The notes: a model not told the origin generated them from the letters alone. Shown: positions 17,818 through 27,150, counted from the first letter of the stretch. The stretch: 64,000 nucleotides of DNA from Falsiphaeobacter marinintestinus (GCF_007923355.1 NZ_VOGO01000004.1:1-64000); one strand, 5' to 3'. Numbers and translations are program-made.

Positions 17818-19817
17818 TTCACACCCAGCCTTTCCTGAGATGTTCGGGCCAGCGCGGTCACAATGCGATCTGCCATGATGGCGATAAACGCCACGGAAAG
17901 GCCCGCAATGATACCCTGGCCGGTGTTGGCCTTGGTCAGCGCGATATAGACCTCTTGCCCAAGATCGCGTGTGCCGACCAGTGCGGTGATGACCAGCATC
18001 GACAACGCCAGCATGATGGTTTGGTTCAGGCCCAGTAACAGTGATGGAGCCGCCAGCGGCATCTTGATCCGCACCAGAAGCTGACGATCTGTGCAGCCGG
18101 CTGCCTTGCCGGCATCGATCAGTTCCGGATCGATTGACCGGATACCGTGTGCGGCGTATCTGACGGCCGGGGCCAGCGCATAAAGCACAACCGCGATCAT
18201 GGCCGAAAAATCGCCAACCCGGAACAGCATCACGACCGGGATCAGATAGACAAAGCTGGGCAGGGTTTGCAGCGTGTCGATCAGCGTCCCGATCACGGTA
18301 TTGGCCCGTGCGTTCTGACCGGCCCAAACCCCAAGCGGAATGCCGATTGCACTGGCGATCAGCACCGACACCGACACCAGATAAACGGTGATCATGGCCT
18401 TGGCCCAAAGCCCGTTTGCGGCGATGAACAGGGTCATCAGGGCGGCCATAAGGCCCAGCTTCCACCCGCCCAGCCGGGCCGAGATCAGCCCCATCACGAT
18501 AATGCCCCAAGCCCAGGGAATGCCGGTGAAAAAGCGTTTCACCGGCAGCAGAAGGTAGGTCAGAAAGAACGTCTTGATCGCTTCGAGCGTGTCAAAAAAG
18601 GTGACGTTGATCCATTCCATTATCGTGGACCAAATCGACCCGGTCGTGATGGTCAACGCCTCGGGATACAAACGAAACGCCGGTATCCAAAGCCCCAGCA
18701 GCGTCGTGATGACCGTGAGGGCCATGACAAAGCTCAGCAGCGGGTATCGCAGATACAATGGCTTTGAGGGATCGGGGCGCGGGCGCACGCGGCGGATGGC
18801 AAAAGCCTGACTGACCCGATCCAGGGCAATGGCCATCACCACGATGGCCAGCCCGGCTTCGATACCGCCGCCGATATCCAGACGGCGCAGGGAGGTCAGA
18901 ACGTCATAGCCCAAACCGCCCGCGCCGATCATCGACGCGATGATCACCATGTTCAGGGACAGCATGATCACCTGATTGACGCCGACCATCAGTGACGGCA
19001 GCGCGGTTGGCACCAGCACCTTCCACATCAGTTGGCGGGGTTTGCTGCCGACCATCCGACCGGCTTCGATGATCTCTTCTGGCACGCTATGCAAGGCCAC
19101 AGTCGCCACCCGGACCATCGGCGGCATGGCATAGATCACCGTCGCCACCAGGGCCGAGACCGGCCCGAACCCGAACAGGAACAGGATCGGCACCAGATAG
19201 GCAAACACCGGCACGGTCTGCATCAGGTCCAGCAAGGGGCGCAACAGGCGTTCGAACCAGGGATGGCGATACGACAGGATGCCCAGCGCCAGACCTCCGC
19301 CGACCCCGATCGGCACCGCGATCAAGACCGAGGCCAGCGTGACCATGGCGCTTTCCCATTGGCCGAACACCGCAAGATAGGCGAAACACAGCCCGGCCAG
19401 CCAGGCGAGTGCGCGGTTCTTGGCATAGAACGCCAGCGCGGCCATTGCGCCGATAATCGCGATCCAGCTGATCGATGGGGCAATTTCGATGGCTTGCTGC
19501 CCCTGACCCAATGAAAACCCGTCGATCAGCAATGACCGCATGATCCGATACGGGATCTCGATCATTGCGGCGATGAACCGGGTCAGATCGCGAAAGGTGA
19601 ACAGGATAAAATGGGCGTCTTCGACCAGCCAGGTCATGGCGTTCGAGATCCACGTATCCAGCGACAGTTCATATTTCTTTGGAAACTTGATGATCCAGCG
19701 CGCACCAAGGGCCTTGTACAGCGGGAATGACCATGTCGACAGCGCCCATGTGATCACTAGCAACGCCAGCCAGAAGGGTCTGGAGCCCTTGGTCAGGAAA
19801 GTGACGATCCCCGTCAT
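17814..19817 (-). CDS. Quaternary-amine ABC transporter permease, two fused ProW-like halves
   Basis: The product has 667 residues, about twice the usual ProW/OpuAB length. It contains two binding-protein-dependent permease domains. The first has EAGRMVGSKPRQLMWKVLVP at about residues 260-285. The second has DAGKAAGCTDRQLLVRIKMP at about 580-605. Both are EAA-loop motifs that contact the ATPase. Some ten or more membrane helices are visible. The start overlaps the ATPase stop (19814-19817, ATGA). With both halves in one chain, a single polypeptide replaces the usual permease dimer. The family imports glycine betaine, proline betaine, carnitine or choline. Confidence 0.9.
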   Translation of the reverse strand: MTGIVTFLTKGSRPFWLALLVITWALSTWSFPLYKALGARWIIKFPKKYELSLDTWISNAMTWLVEDAHFILFTFRDLTRFIAAMIEIPYRIMRSLLIDGFSLGQGQQAIEIAPSISWIAIIGAMAALAFYAKNRALAWLAGLCFAYLAVFGQWESAMVTLASVLIAVPIGVGGGLALGILSYRHPWFERLLRPLLDLMQTVPVFAYLVPILFLFGFGPVSALVATVIYAMPPMVRVATVALHSVPEEIIEAGRMVGSKPRQLMWKVLVPTALPSLMVGVNQVIMLSLNMVIIASMIGAGGLGYDVLTSLRRLDIGGGIEAGLAIVVMAIALDRVSQAFAIRRVRPRPDPSKPLYLRYPLLSFVMALTVITTLLGLWIPAFRLYPEALTITTGSIWSTIMEWINVTFFDTLEAIKTFFLTYLLLPVKRFFTGIPWAWGIIVMGLISARLGGWKLGLMAALMTLFIAANGLWAKAMITVYLVSVSVLIASAIGIPLGVWAGQNARANTVIGTLIDTLQTLPSFVYLIPVVMLFRVGDFSAMIAVVLYALAPAVRYAAHGIRSIDPELIDAGKAAGCTDRQLLVRIKMPLAAPSLLLGLNQTIMLALSMLVITALVGTRDLGQEVYIALTKANTGQGIIAGLSVAFIAIMADRIVTALARTSQERLGVK

Positions 19818-20848
19818 CCGACGGTCCGTCCGATCATGATATCGACCGCGTCTTTTGATCCGACGGTGCCAACAGGGGAGCCGTCTTGGTCCAGTACCCG
19901 AAAGGGCAGCCCGGCCTGATCCAGCTGAAGCACAGTATCGGCGACCGTCAGGTGGCCGGCCAGATCTCCGGCATAATCCCCGTCCGGGACACCCTTGGAC
20001 ATGATCGATTGCAGTTTCATGACCTTGGCGCGCGGGATGTGGCGGGTGAATTCTTCGACATAGGGGGTGGCCGGGTTCATCACGAGGTTTTCGGGCGTGT
20101 CGATCTGTTCGATGCTGCCGTCTTTCATGACGGCAATCCGGTCGGCCAGACGAATGGCTTCGTCGAAATCATGGGTAATGAACACGATGGTTTTATGCAG
20201 CATCGACTGCAGGCGCAGGAATTCGTCCTGCATCTCGCGCCGGATCAATGGATCAAGCGCCGAAAACGGTTCGTCCAGAAACCACAGGTCGGGTTCAGCC
20301 ACCAGCGAGCGGGCAATACCGACACGCTGCTGCTGGCCACCGGACAGCTGGCGAGGATAATAATCTTCGCGCCCCTGCAGCCCGACCAGTTCGATCATCT
20401 GGCGCGCCCGCGCTTCGCGGTCTTTTAGGGAAACTCCCTGAATTTCCAGCGGAAAGGCGGCGTTTTGCAATACGGTCAGATGCGGCAACAGGGCGAAGTG
20501 CTGAAACACCATACCCATCTTCTTGCGACGCACCTCGATCAGCTCGGCGTCGGTCATCGTCAGCAGGTTGCGGCCTTCAAAATTGATCTCGCCCGCCGTG
20601 GATTCGATCAGACGCGACAGGCAGCGCACCAGCGTTGACTTGCCTGATCCCGACAAGCCCATGATAACAAAAATTTCACCCTCATAGACCTGCACATTGG
20701 CGTCGCGCACGGCACCGATCATACGTTCGGATTCAAAATCCGCGGTGGTCGGAGCGCCGTTGTGTTTTGCCAGAAAGCTCTCGGGTTGGGCGCCGTAGAC
20801 CTTCCAGACACCACGGCACTCCAGCTTGACGGAACGCTCCATTGTCAC
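19814..20848 (-). CDS. Quaternary-amine ABC transporter ATP-binding protein (ProV/OpuAA-like)
   Basis: The product has 344 residues. Walker A is GLSGSGKST at 64-72. The signature is LSGGQQQR and Walker B is LWFLDEPFSALDP. The short C-terminal region, about 270-344, is a reduced CBS-like part (VLDQDGSPVGTVGSKDAV). In ProV-type proteins this region senses ionic strength. It drives uptake through the double permease. The gene lies 71 bp downstream of the binding-protein gene, with a strong hairpin in between, and overlaps the permease gene by four bases. Confidence 0.9.
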   Translation of the reverse strand: MTMERSVKLECRGVWKVYGAQPESFLAKHNGAPTTADFESERMIGAVRDANVQVYEGEIFVIMGLSGSGKSTLVRCLSRLIESTAGEINFEGRNLLTMTDAELIEVRRKKMGMVFQHFALLPHLTVLQNAAFPLEIQGVSLKDREARARQMIELVGLQGREDYYPRQLSGGQQQRVGIARSLVAEPDLWFLDEPFSALDPLIRREMQDEFLRLQSMLHKTIVFITHDFDEAIRLADRIAVMKDGSIEQIDTPENLVMNPATPYVEEFTRHIPRAKVMKLQSIMSKGVPDGDYAGDLAGHLTVADTVLQLDQAGLPFRVLDQDGSPVGTVGSKDAVDIMIGRTVG

Positions 20849-20875
20849 CTCGGGATTGGGGGTATTCGGGGTGAA

Positions 20876-20901
20876 GAAGGCGCCACTTGCGCAGCGCCTT
20901 C
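20876..20901 (-). terminator. Intergenic hairpin between binding protein and ATPase genes
   Basis: On the minus strand GAAGGCGC and GCGCCTTC form a perfect 8-bp stem around a 10-base loop, followed by TTC rather than a long T-run. Such hairpins often protect the mRNA of an abundant binding protein, or partly terminate so that less ATPase and permease are made. Which of the two applies here cannot be told from sequence. Confidence 0.6.
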
Positions 20902-20919
20902 CCGCACCTTGTTCAAAGC

Positions 20920-21861
20920 TTACTTGATCCAGCTTGACCAGTTGGCTTCGTTGTTGGCCATCCAGTCGGCGACCACGGCGTCGATGCTTTCGCCATCCAG
21001 ATCGACCCGGCCAACCAGCGTGCCCATCGCGTCATTGTCGATGTCGAACGCTTTGATCGCGTCTGCGGCGCCGGGCCATTTGTCAGCGACACCGGTCCAC
21101 GCAACCTTCCAGATCGGGCCGGTCGGCTTGCCGCAGTCATAGGCGGCGTCGGGGTTCATGCCGACTGATGGGTCGCTGTAACATTCGGCGGAATAGGGCG
21201 GAAACTGTACGAATTTGCCATCATATTTGGCAGTCGCCCAATGCGGAGAATAGATCCACAGCACAATCGGCGCCTCGCGCTGATATGCCGATTCCAATTC
21301 TGCGAACAGCGCGGCATCGGTGCCCGCGTGGACGACTTCGAAATCCATCTCCAAGGCTTCGACGCGTTCGTCATCAAAACCGCCCCAGGTTACAGGGCCA
21401 CCCAGATAGCGCCCCATCGGCGCGGTTTCGGGGGTGGCGAATTCGGCGGCGCAATCGTTCAGCGCTTTCCAGTCGGGTAGGCCCGGGCAGACCTTTTCCA
21501 TATAGGCGGGGTACCACCACTCTTCGACGGCATCCATGCCGGTGGATCCCATGTTGACGACATTGCCACTGTTGGTGGCGTCATCCATGGCTTCGCGGCC
21601 CGTGGTTTCCCAGATCTCCATCGCGACGTGCAGATCGCCGGTCTTCAGGCCCGCAAACTGCGCAATGTAATCGGCCTGCACATATTCAACGTTATACCCG
21701 GCTTTCTTCAGCACTTCGCCCATGATGGTCGTGGTGATGATTTGGCCGGTCCAGTCATGCGTGGTCAGCTTGATCGGGTCGAGCGATTCGACCTCGGCAA
21801 GTGCGGTTGTCGCCGAGACGGCTGTGAGCAGCGCGGCGGAAAGTATCGTCAGTTTGGTCAT
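20920..21861 (-). CDS. ProX-type quaternary-amine substrate-binding protein
   Basis: The product has 313 residues with a Sec signal peptide (residues 1-22, ending ALA). The mature part has OpuAC/ProX features: LTTHDWTGQIITTTIMGEVL, EYVQADYIAQFAGLKTGDLH and VAMEIWETTGREA. It also has aromatic residues suited to caging a trimethylammonium group (WTG, EEWWYPAYM, WATAKYD). It is the first gene of a five-gene minus-strand operon (binding protein, ATPase, permease, kinase-like, demethylase-like). It diverges from a DeoR-type regulator, with a conserved element between them at 21949-21994. Ligand choice among betaines, choline and similar compounds is open. Confidence 0.9.
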   Translation of the reverse strand: MTKLTILSAALLTAVSATTALAEVESLDPIKLTTHDWTGQIITTTIMGEVLKKAGYNVEYVQADYIAQFAGLKTGDLHVAMEIWETTGREAMDDATNSGNVVNMGSTGMDAVEEWWYPAYMEKVCPGLPDWKALNDCAAEFATPETAPMGRYLGGPVTWGGFDDERVEALEMDFEVVHAGTDAALFAELESAYQREAPIVLWIYSPHWATAKYDGKFVQFPPYSAECYSDPSVGMNPDAAYDCGKPTGPIWKVAWTGVADKWPGAADAIKAFDIDNDAMGTLVGRVDLDGESIDAVVADWMANNEANWSSWIK

Positions 21862-21948
21862 TTATCAGCCTCCCAGCTGTTGAACTTCCTTAAAGCCGCA
21901 CGCCCGGCAGTGTCCGAAAATGCGGGAATGGAAGGATGGTTTGGCATG

Positions 21949-21994
21949 TTTCAACAAAAAGCAACACTTAAGGTTGGAAATTGTTGCAAATACT
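21949..21994. promoter_or_regulatory. Putative DeoR operator, copy 1
   Basis: This lies between the divergent binding-protein and deoR genes. The 18-base block TCAACAAAAAGCAACACT at 21951-21968 is identical to 27038-27055. After the block, both sites read AAGnnTGGAAAT, GTTG and AATA in the same order. Within the site GCAACA and TGTTGC form an inverted repeat. The position and the second copy in front of the paralogous pair make it a likely operator for one or both DeoR-family proteins. Which regulator binds which site is not shown. Confidence 0.7.
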
Positions 21995-22074
21995 GAAATC
22001 AACGTGCAGTTTTATTGGTGTTGACGGTTTGATAGACATGTGTCGGTCAAGGTGCGTTGAATTGGAGCAGAACC

Positions 22075-22845
22075 ATGGAAGCCCGGGCGAACCACAGACA
22101 GAACGCCATTCTGGACAAGCTGCGCCGTTCCGGTGGGTCGATGCGGATTCATGCCCTGGCGCAGGCGTTGGATGTGACGGAAGAAACGGTTCGCCGAAAT
22201 CTGAAAACCCTGGCCAAGGACGGTTTGGTTGAACGCATGCATGGTGGTGTGCGGATTACCGGCGACACCGCCGAGGCTGATTTCAACGCGCGCTATCGGG
22301 AAAATCCGGTTGCGAAGCAGAAGATCGCAAAACACGTGGCCGAAATGCTGCCAGACGATGTCTCGCTGTTTCTGGATGTTGGCAGTACAACCGCCCATAT
22401 CGCCGACGCCCTGCGGGATCATCAGCGGCTTCTGGTCGTAACAAATTCGGTCTACGTGGCCTTTCGACTGGCGACGCGAAATAACAACCGGGTGTTTATG
22501 GCAGGAGGCGAATTGCGCGGCCATGACGGCGGCGCTTTTGGCGCGGATGCGATGGAGTTTGCTGCGAATTTCAACACAGATTATGCGGTGCTGTCGTCCG
22601 CCGGGATCAACGCAAAGGGCTATTTCCTGTTCGATCTGGAAGAAGCGCGGTTTTCACGCCTGATCATGCAGCAGGCCGAAAAATGCATCATGGCTGCTGA
22701 TTCCAGCAAGTTTGGCCGCGTTGCGCCGATTGACATCGGGCACCCCTCGCGCGTCGATTATCTGGTGTGCGACCAGGCGCCGCCCGACGATGTCGCCTCG
22801 GTTGCGCGCACCGATTGGAACACTGACATCCAGATCGCCAAGTAG
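22075..22845 (+). CDS. DeoR-family transcriptional regulator (copy 1)
   Basis: The product has 256 residues. The ATG at 22075 was preferred to an upstream TTG because GGAG lies about nine bases before it. The N-terminal winged helix-turn-helix is clear (RIHALAQALDVTEETVRRNL, then GGVRI). The C-terminal part is the DeoR sensor (VSLFLDVGSTTAHIADAL), which in this family usually binds a phosphorylated small molecule. That fits the kinases encoded next door. It diverges from the importer operon and is followed 8 bases later by the monophosphatase-family gene. It likely represses both until the inducer builds up. Confidence 0.9.
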   Translation: MEARANHRQNAILDKLRRSGGSMRIHALAQALDVTEETVRRNLKTLAKDGLVERMHGGVRITGDTAEADFNARYRENPVAKQKIAKHVAEMLPDDVSLFLDVGSTTAHIADALRDHQRLLVVTNSVYVAFRLATRNNNRVFMAGGELRGHDGGAFGADAMEFAANFNTDYAVLSSAGINAKGYFLFDLEEARFSRLIMQQAEKCIMAADSSKFGRVAPIDIGHPSRVDYLVCDQAPPDDVASVARTDWNTDIQIAK

Positions 22846-22853
22846 GAGATGCC

Positions 22854-23630
22854 ATGACCACCGCAATCAGCCAGATCCGCGATGTGGCGGAGCGTATCGC
22901 GCGTGACGCCAGCGACATCCCCATGGCGTATTTCCGCGCGCCTCTGGATATCTCAGCCAAAGCTGACGACAGCCCGGTGACCGTGGCCGATCAAAAGACC
23001 GAACGCTTTATCCGCGACGCGCTGCTGAGCGCCTTTCCCGACCATGGGATCTTTGGTGAAGAATATGGGGTTAGCGGGTCGCTGGAAGGTGAAACCTGGA
23101 TCATCGACCCCATCGATGGCACCCGGTCGTTCATCACAGGTTCGCCCCTGTTCGGAATGTTGCTGGGCTATCTGGTTGGCGGGGTGCCGCAACTTGGGCT
23201 GGTTCGGATGCCAGCGTTGGGGGAAACCTTTGTTGGTATGCCGGGGCACGGGGCTTTTCTGAATGATGTAGCGATCAGGTGCCGGGCCACCCAGGATCTG
23301 AGCGATGCAATGATCTATGTGAACGAGGCCGAAAAACTGTTGCAGACGGCCCCTGATCTGTTCGCGCGGCTCTGTCAGACGGGGCACACGCGGCGCATGG
23401 CGTATGATTGTTACCCGCACGCGCTGGTCGCATCCGGGCAGATCGATGCTGTTGTCGATTGCGGGTTAGAACCTTACGATTACCTGCCGCTGGTCGGCCT
23501 TGTTCAGGCCGCAGGTGGCGTGATTACCGACTGGGATGGCAACGTTCTGACATTGGACAGCGACGGGCGCGTTCTGACATCCGCCACGCCTGCGTTGCAC
23601 AAGCAGATGCTGGGTGTGTTGAACGCCTGA
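22854..23630 (+). CDS. Inositol monophosphatase-family phosphatase
   Basis: The product has 258 residues. The family's metal-binding motifs are present: GEEYG at 68-72 and DPIDGTRSF at 85-93, giving the catalytic Glu and Asp residues. The late motif reads EPYDYLPLVGLVQAAGG, where many family members have a WDxAA-type motif with an Asp. It removes phosphate from a small molecule; inositol phosphate, histidinol phosphate and other substrates are known for the family. Sitting between two kinase-like genes and behind a DeoR regulator, it probably acts on an intermediate of this amine pathway. Its stop codon directly abuts the stop of the convergent kinase-like gene. Confidence 0.85.
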   Translation: MTTAISQIRDVAERIARDASDIPMAYFRAPLDISAKADDSPVTVADQKTERFIRDALLSAFPDHGIFGEEYGVSGSLEGETWIIDPIDGTRSFITGSPLFGMLLGYLVGGVPQLGLVRMPALGETFVGMPGHGAFLNDVAIRCRATQDLSDAMIYVNEAEKLLQTAPDLFARLCQTGHTRRMAYDCYPHALVASGQIDAVVDCGLEPYDYLPLVGLVQAAGGVITDWDGNVLTLDSDGRVLTSATPALHKQMLGVLNA

Positions 23631-24560
23631 TTAACCGGCTTTCACTGCCGCAACATGGCCCGCAAAGCTGTCGCTGTTCATCAACGCCTTGCAGCGGTCG
23701 AACCGGGTTGTGGCATAGGCCCAGAAATCTTCCGCCGGGTTGTCGTCGGCATGCTGGATCAGCCCCCACAGCGTCCAGAGCAAGTCACACATCGCCTTAT
23801 AGATCACCACGCGGCCCATCTCGGCATCTGTTGGCGCGCGCCCGAAATATCCTTGCAACAACTCGGCCTCCTGATCTCCGTTCATTTCGGCCTCGACCGA
23901 CAAATCGCCGACGTCCCAAAGCGGGTCGTTCATGCCAGAGTATTCCCAATCGACGATCCACATGGTCTGCCCGTCATCCAGAAAGTTCTCGCACAGCGGA
24001 TCGCAATGACAGGGGGCAAGCGGGATGTCGTTGGCTGCAATTGCCGCTTTCACGGGTTCAGCGGCTTTGACAACGTCATGATAGCCGTCGGGCAGATCGA
24101 CGTCGCGTGTCGACAGAACGCCCAGATAGTCGCCGATCATCGAAAACAGTTCGAACCGAAAGTCAAAGGTTTCGCCCGAGGTGTGCAGTTTGGCCAGCGC
24201 CTGACCGGCCCGTTCCGGCGATCCTGCGCGGGTTTTGAACAAGGCGGGGGTCATGGTTTCAATGTTATCGACAGCGCGCATCACCATATCGCCGGTTTCG
24301 GCGTCGGCCCACAGAACCTCGGGCGAGATCCCGGCCCGCCAGGCGGCGATGGCGTTGGTTTTCTCGATCGCGCGATCGATGTAGTCTTCCGTGCCGTCGC
24401 CGGGGATGCGGACGACCACGTTTGCGGTCGGGGTCTCGACAAGATGCACAAGGTTGGTCAATCCGCCCAGCCGCGTGATCGTCACCTGATCGGCTGTCAC
24501 TTCCTTGAACCCGGGGGCCTTTCGAAGCGTGGACAGGATGGTGTCTGTGTGTTCGGTCAT
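23631..24560 (-). CDS. Choline/ethanolamine kinase-like phosphotransferase (copy 2)
   Basis: The product has 309 residues of the same fold as the protein at 16921-17817. The catalytic loop reads CHCDPLCENFL, with the Asp in place but a Cys/Cys setting unlike copy 1 (GHNDLLPANIL). The metal motif is VDWEYSG. VVRIPGDGTEDYIDR lies in the nucleotide lobe. It is 9 bases downstream of the second demethylase-like gene, so the two form one transcription unit. The divergence from copy 1 suggests a different substrate or a different step rather than simple redundancy. Confidence 0.8.
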   Translation of the reverse strand: MTEHTDTILSTLRKAPGFKEVTADQVTITRLGGLTNLVHLVETPTANVVVRIPGDGTEDYIDRAIEKTNAIAAWRAGISPEVLWADAETGDMVMRAVDNIETMTPALFKTRAGSPERAGQALAKLHTSGETFDFRFELFSMIGDYLGVLSTRDVDLPDGYHDVVKAAEPVKAAIAANDIPLAPCHCDPLCENFLDDGQTMWIVDWEYSGMNDPLWDVGDLSVEAEMNGDQEAELLQGYFGRAPTDAEMGRVVIYKAMCDLLWTLWGLIQHADDNPAEDFWAYATTRFDRCKALMNSDSFAGHVAAVKAG

Positions 24561-24569
24561 GTCGACTCC

Positions 24570-26993
24570 TCAGGACTTCAGGTTTTCATTCTGCGGATCA
24601 AACAACGGCCCGTCGACCCGTGTGATCGGATGCCGGTCGCCAAAAACTTCGACGTCAAATTCGGTCTCAGTCCAAAGCGCGCGGTCCAGATAACCAAAAA
24701 TGATGGTTTGCCCGACCGAGTGACCAAAGCCCGCGCTGGTGGCCAGCGATACGGTCGCGCCGTCTTTCAGGATGGTTTCTCCGCCAAACAAGGGCAGATT
24801 GGTGGGCGTCGTAAAGGTGCAAAGCTTTCGCTCGGGCCCGTCTGCCTTCTGCTTGGCCAGTGCTTTGCGCCCAATGAAATCACCGCCTAATTTCAGATGC
24901 ACGCGAAAGCCAAGCCCAGCCTCATACGGGGTATAGTCGGGTGAGATATCGCCGGACCAATACACATACCCCTTCTCCAACCGCAGGGAATCGATGGCGC
25001 GGTATCCGACATCGCGGATGCTGTGGGCCGCGCCCGCGTCGCGCAACACGCGATAGACATGCGCGCCGAATTCGGTCGGCACATGAAGCTCCCACCCCAG
25101 TTCGCCGACAAACCCGATCCGCACGGCCCGCACCGGGGCGCAGCCCACGGTGATGTCCTGCGCGGTGGCAAAGGGAAACGCGGCGTTTGAGACATCCTGT
25201 TCACACACCGCCTGCAACACGTCGCGCGCCTTGGGGCCGCAGATGTTGATCACGGCCCGCCCCGAGGTCACGTCGATCAGGTGAACCGATCCGTCGTTCG
25301 GCATGTGGCGGCGGATCCAGTCGGTATCATGGGTTCCAAAGCCCGATCCGGTGACCAGATAGAAATGATCGCGCCCCAGACGGGTGATGGTCACATCCGC
25401 CTCGATCCCGCCTGTTTCGTTGCAAAGCTGGGCATAGATCACGGACCCGTCTGGCTTGTCCATGTTGCAGGCTGCCAGCCGTTGCAACAGATCCAGCGCG
25501 CCGGGGCCAAAGATTTCGAACTTGGCAAAGCTGGACTGATCGATCAGCGCAACACCGGTCCGCACAGCACTGTGTTCTTCTGCCGCGTATGTGTGCCAGC
25601 CCGCATCGATGAAACCCAACTGATCGACAGGCTCTACCCCGTGCGGAGCAAACCACAACGGACGTTCCCAGCCGTTCTTTGACCCATAGACCGCACCGTT
25701 TTCCTTGAGGATCTCATACAGAGGCGACAGGCGTAGAGTGCGCGCACTTTCATGTTCCTGCCCGGGATAGCGCATCTTGTAGTGGTGGGCGTAATGTTCG
25801 ACCGCGCGGGGGTACATGAACGCCTTGGTGCCGTGATGTGGCCCGAAACGGCGGCAATCCAGCGGCCATAGATCAAGGCTGGGTCGGCCATCAATGATCC
25901 ATTCGGCAATCATTTCACCCGCACCGCCCCCGGCGGCGATGCCATACAAAAAACCGGTCGCCATCATCAGGTTGTCGAACCCCAGGGCCCAGCCCATAAC
26001 AAAATCACCATCGGCGGAATAGGGGATCGGGCCGTTGATGACCGACCGAATGCCCACCTCGTTCAGCACCGGCGTAACCTGTGCCGCCAGTTCAGCCAGC
26101 GGGCCGAACCGGTCAAGGTTGTCGGGCAGCAATTGCCGGACGAAATCGCCGGGGATGCCAGTGTCGCCGAAGGGGAGGGTGTTTTCTTCGTAGCCACCGA
26201 TCACCAGGCGCCCGCCGGCATCGGGTTTGTAATACACCAGCCGTTCGGGGTCGCGCAGGGTGGGCAATGTTTTGACCAGATCGATATCGGGTAGGGGTTC
26301 CGTCACGATGTACTGGTGCTCGACCGCGCAGGCGGGCACGTGCATCCCCAGCTTTTCGCCCAATTCGCGGCTCCACATACCTGCGGCCATTACGATGGTT
26401 TCCGCCTCGTAATCGCCTTCGCTGGTCATCACCCGCGTGATGCGCCCGTCGGTGATGTCGAAATCAAGCACGGTCACGCCCTGGCGGATGTCGGCCCCAT
26501 ACATGCGCGCACCGGCGGCAATCGCCTGACACAGGCTGGCCGGGTCCACATGCCCGTCCGACGGGATAAAGGCCGCGCCCAACAGCCCGGTGTCGTCGAT
26601 ATAGGGAAACAGCGCCTTGGCCTCGGCTGCGGTGATCATCTCCATGTCCAGATCGAAACTGCGGGCCATGGTGGTCAGGCGCTTTGCTTCTAGCATCCGT
26701 TCTTTGGTGGCGGCCAGTCGAAGGCTGCCGACCTTTTTCCAGTCAAACGCCATGCCGGTTTCCTGCTCAAGCCGGTCATACATGGCAACGGATTTCTTGA
26801 GCATGCGGGTCGTGTTGCGCGAGGACCGCAATTGCCCGACAAGGCCAGCAGCATGCCATGTGGCCCCTTCGGTAAGGGATGCCTTTTCCAGCAGAACCAC
26901 GTCGGCCTCGCCGTTGCGCGCGAGGTGGTAGGCGATGGAGCATCCGATGATGCCCCCGCCGATGATCAGATGTTTCGCGGAATGAGCGGTCAT
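24570..26993 (-). CDS. FAD-dependent dehydrogenase with GcvT domain (copy 2)
   Basis: The product has 807 residues and is colinear with the 814-residue protein at 14480-16924. The FAD motif is GGGIIG at 12-17, E36 is present, and H47 in TWHAAGL matches the covalent-flavin His of dimethylglycine/sarcosine dehydrogenases. The GcvT-like half includes GFVGELGWELHVPTEF and SLRLEKGYVYW. The likely reaction is oxidative N-demethylation linked to tetrahydrofolate. It is the first gene of a minus-strand pair with the kinase-like gene. It diverges from a DeoR regulator across a conserved operator-like element. Two such enzymes could take off successive methyl groups, or act on different amines. Confidence 0.85.
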   Translation of the reverse strand: MTAHSAKHLIIGGGIIGCSIAYHLARNGEADVVLLEKASLTEGATWHAAGLVGQLRSSRNTTRMLKKSVAMYDRLEQETGMAFDWKKVGSLRLAATKERMLEAKRLTTMARSFDLDMEMITAAEAKALFPYIDDTGLLGAAFIPSDGHVDPASLCQAIAAGARMYGADIRQGVTVLDFDITDGRITRVMTSEGDYEAETIVMAAGMWSRELGEKLGMHVPACAVEHQYIVTEPLPDIDLVKTLPTLRDPERLVYYKPDAGGRLVIGGYEENTLPFGDTGIPGDFVRQLLPDNLDRFGPLAELAAQVTPVLNEVGIRSVINGPIPYSADGDFVMGWALGFDNLMMATGFLYGIAAGGGAGEMIAEWIIDGRPSLDLWPLDCRRFGPHHGTKAFMYPRAVEHYAHHYKMRYPGQEHESARTLRLSPLYEILKENGAVYGSKNGWERPLWFAPHGVEPVDQLGFIDAGWHTYAAEEHSAVRTGVALIDQSSFAKFEIFGPGALDLLQRLAACNMDKPDGSVIYAQLCNETGGIEADVTITRLGRDHFYLVTGSGFGTHDTDWIRRHMPNDGSVHLIDVTSGRAVINICGPKARDVLQAVCEQDVSNAAFPFATAQDITVGCAPVRAVRIGFVGELGWELHVPTEFGAHVYRVLRDAGAAHSIRDVGYRAIDSLRLEKGYVYWSGDISPDYTPYEAGLGFRVHLKLGGDFIGRKALAKQKADGPERKLCTFTTPTNLPLFGGETILKDGATVSLATSAGFGHSVGQTIIFGYLDRALWTETEFDVEVFGDRHPITRVDGPLFDPQNENLKS

Positions 26994-27035
26994 AAGGTGT
27001 GTCCCCGGAGGTTTCAGGATCAGCCTGCCATAAAA

Positions 27036-27080
27036 TCAACAAAAAGCAACACTAAGTGTGGAAATATGTTGAATATTGGA
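27036..27080. promoter_or_regulatory. Putative DeoR operator, copy 2
   Basis: This lies between the divergent copy-2 demethylase and the second deoR gene. It contains the same 18-base block (27038-27055) as the site at 21951-21968, followed by AAGTGTGGAAAT and GTTGAATA. Here the inverted repeat is TCAACA...TGTTGA. The likeness of two sites 5 kb apart, both in divergent deoR promoters, argues for a common binding protein or cross-regulation. Confidence 0.7.
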
Positions 27081-27150
27081 CTCACGCGTAAAGCGTTGGT
27101 CAAAAACAGGTACAGTTGCCTCTTCCTCGGGTTTCTGGGAAGCAAGGCAT

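Noticed and set aside
16921-18510. A 529-codon open frame on the minus strand that would make a long form of the kinase-like protein
   Set aside because: The upstream part runs through the permease gene in another frame. The kinase homology begins at 17817, where an ATGA overlap marks the true start.
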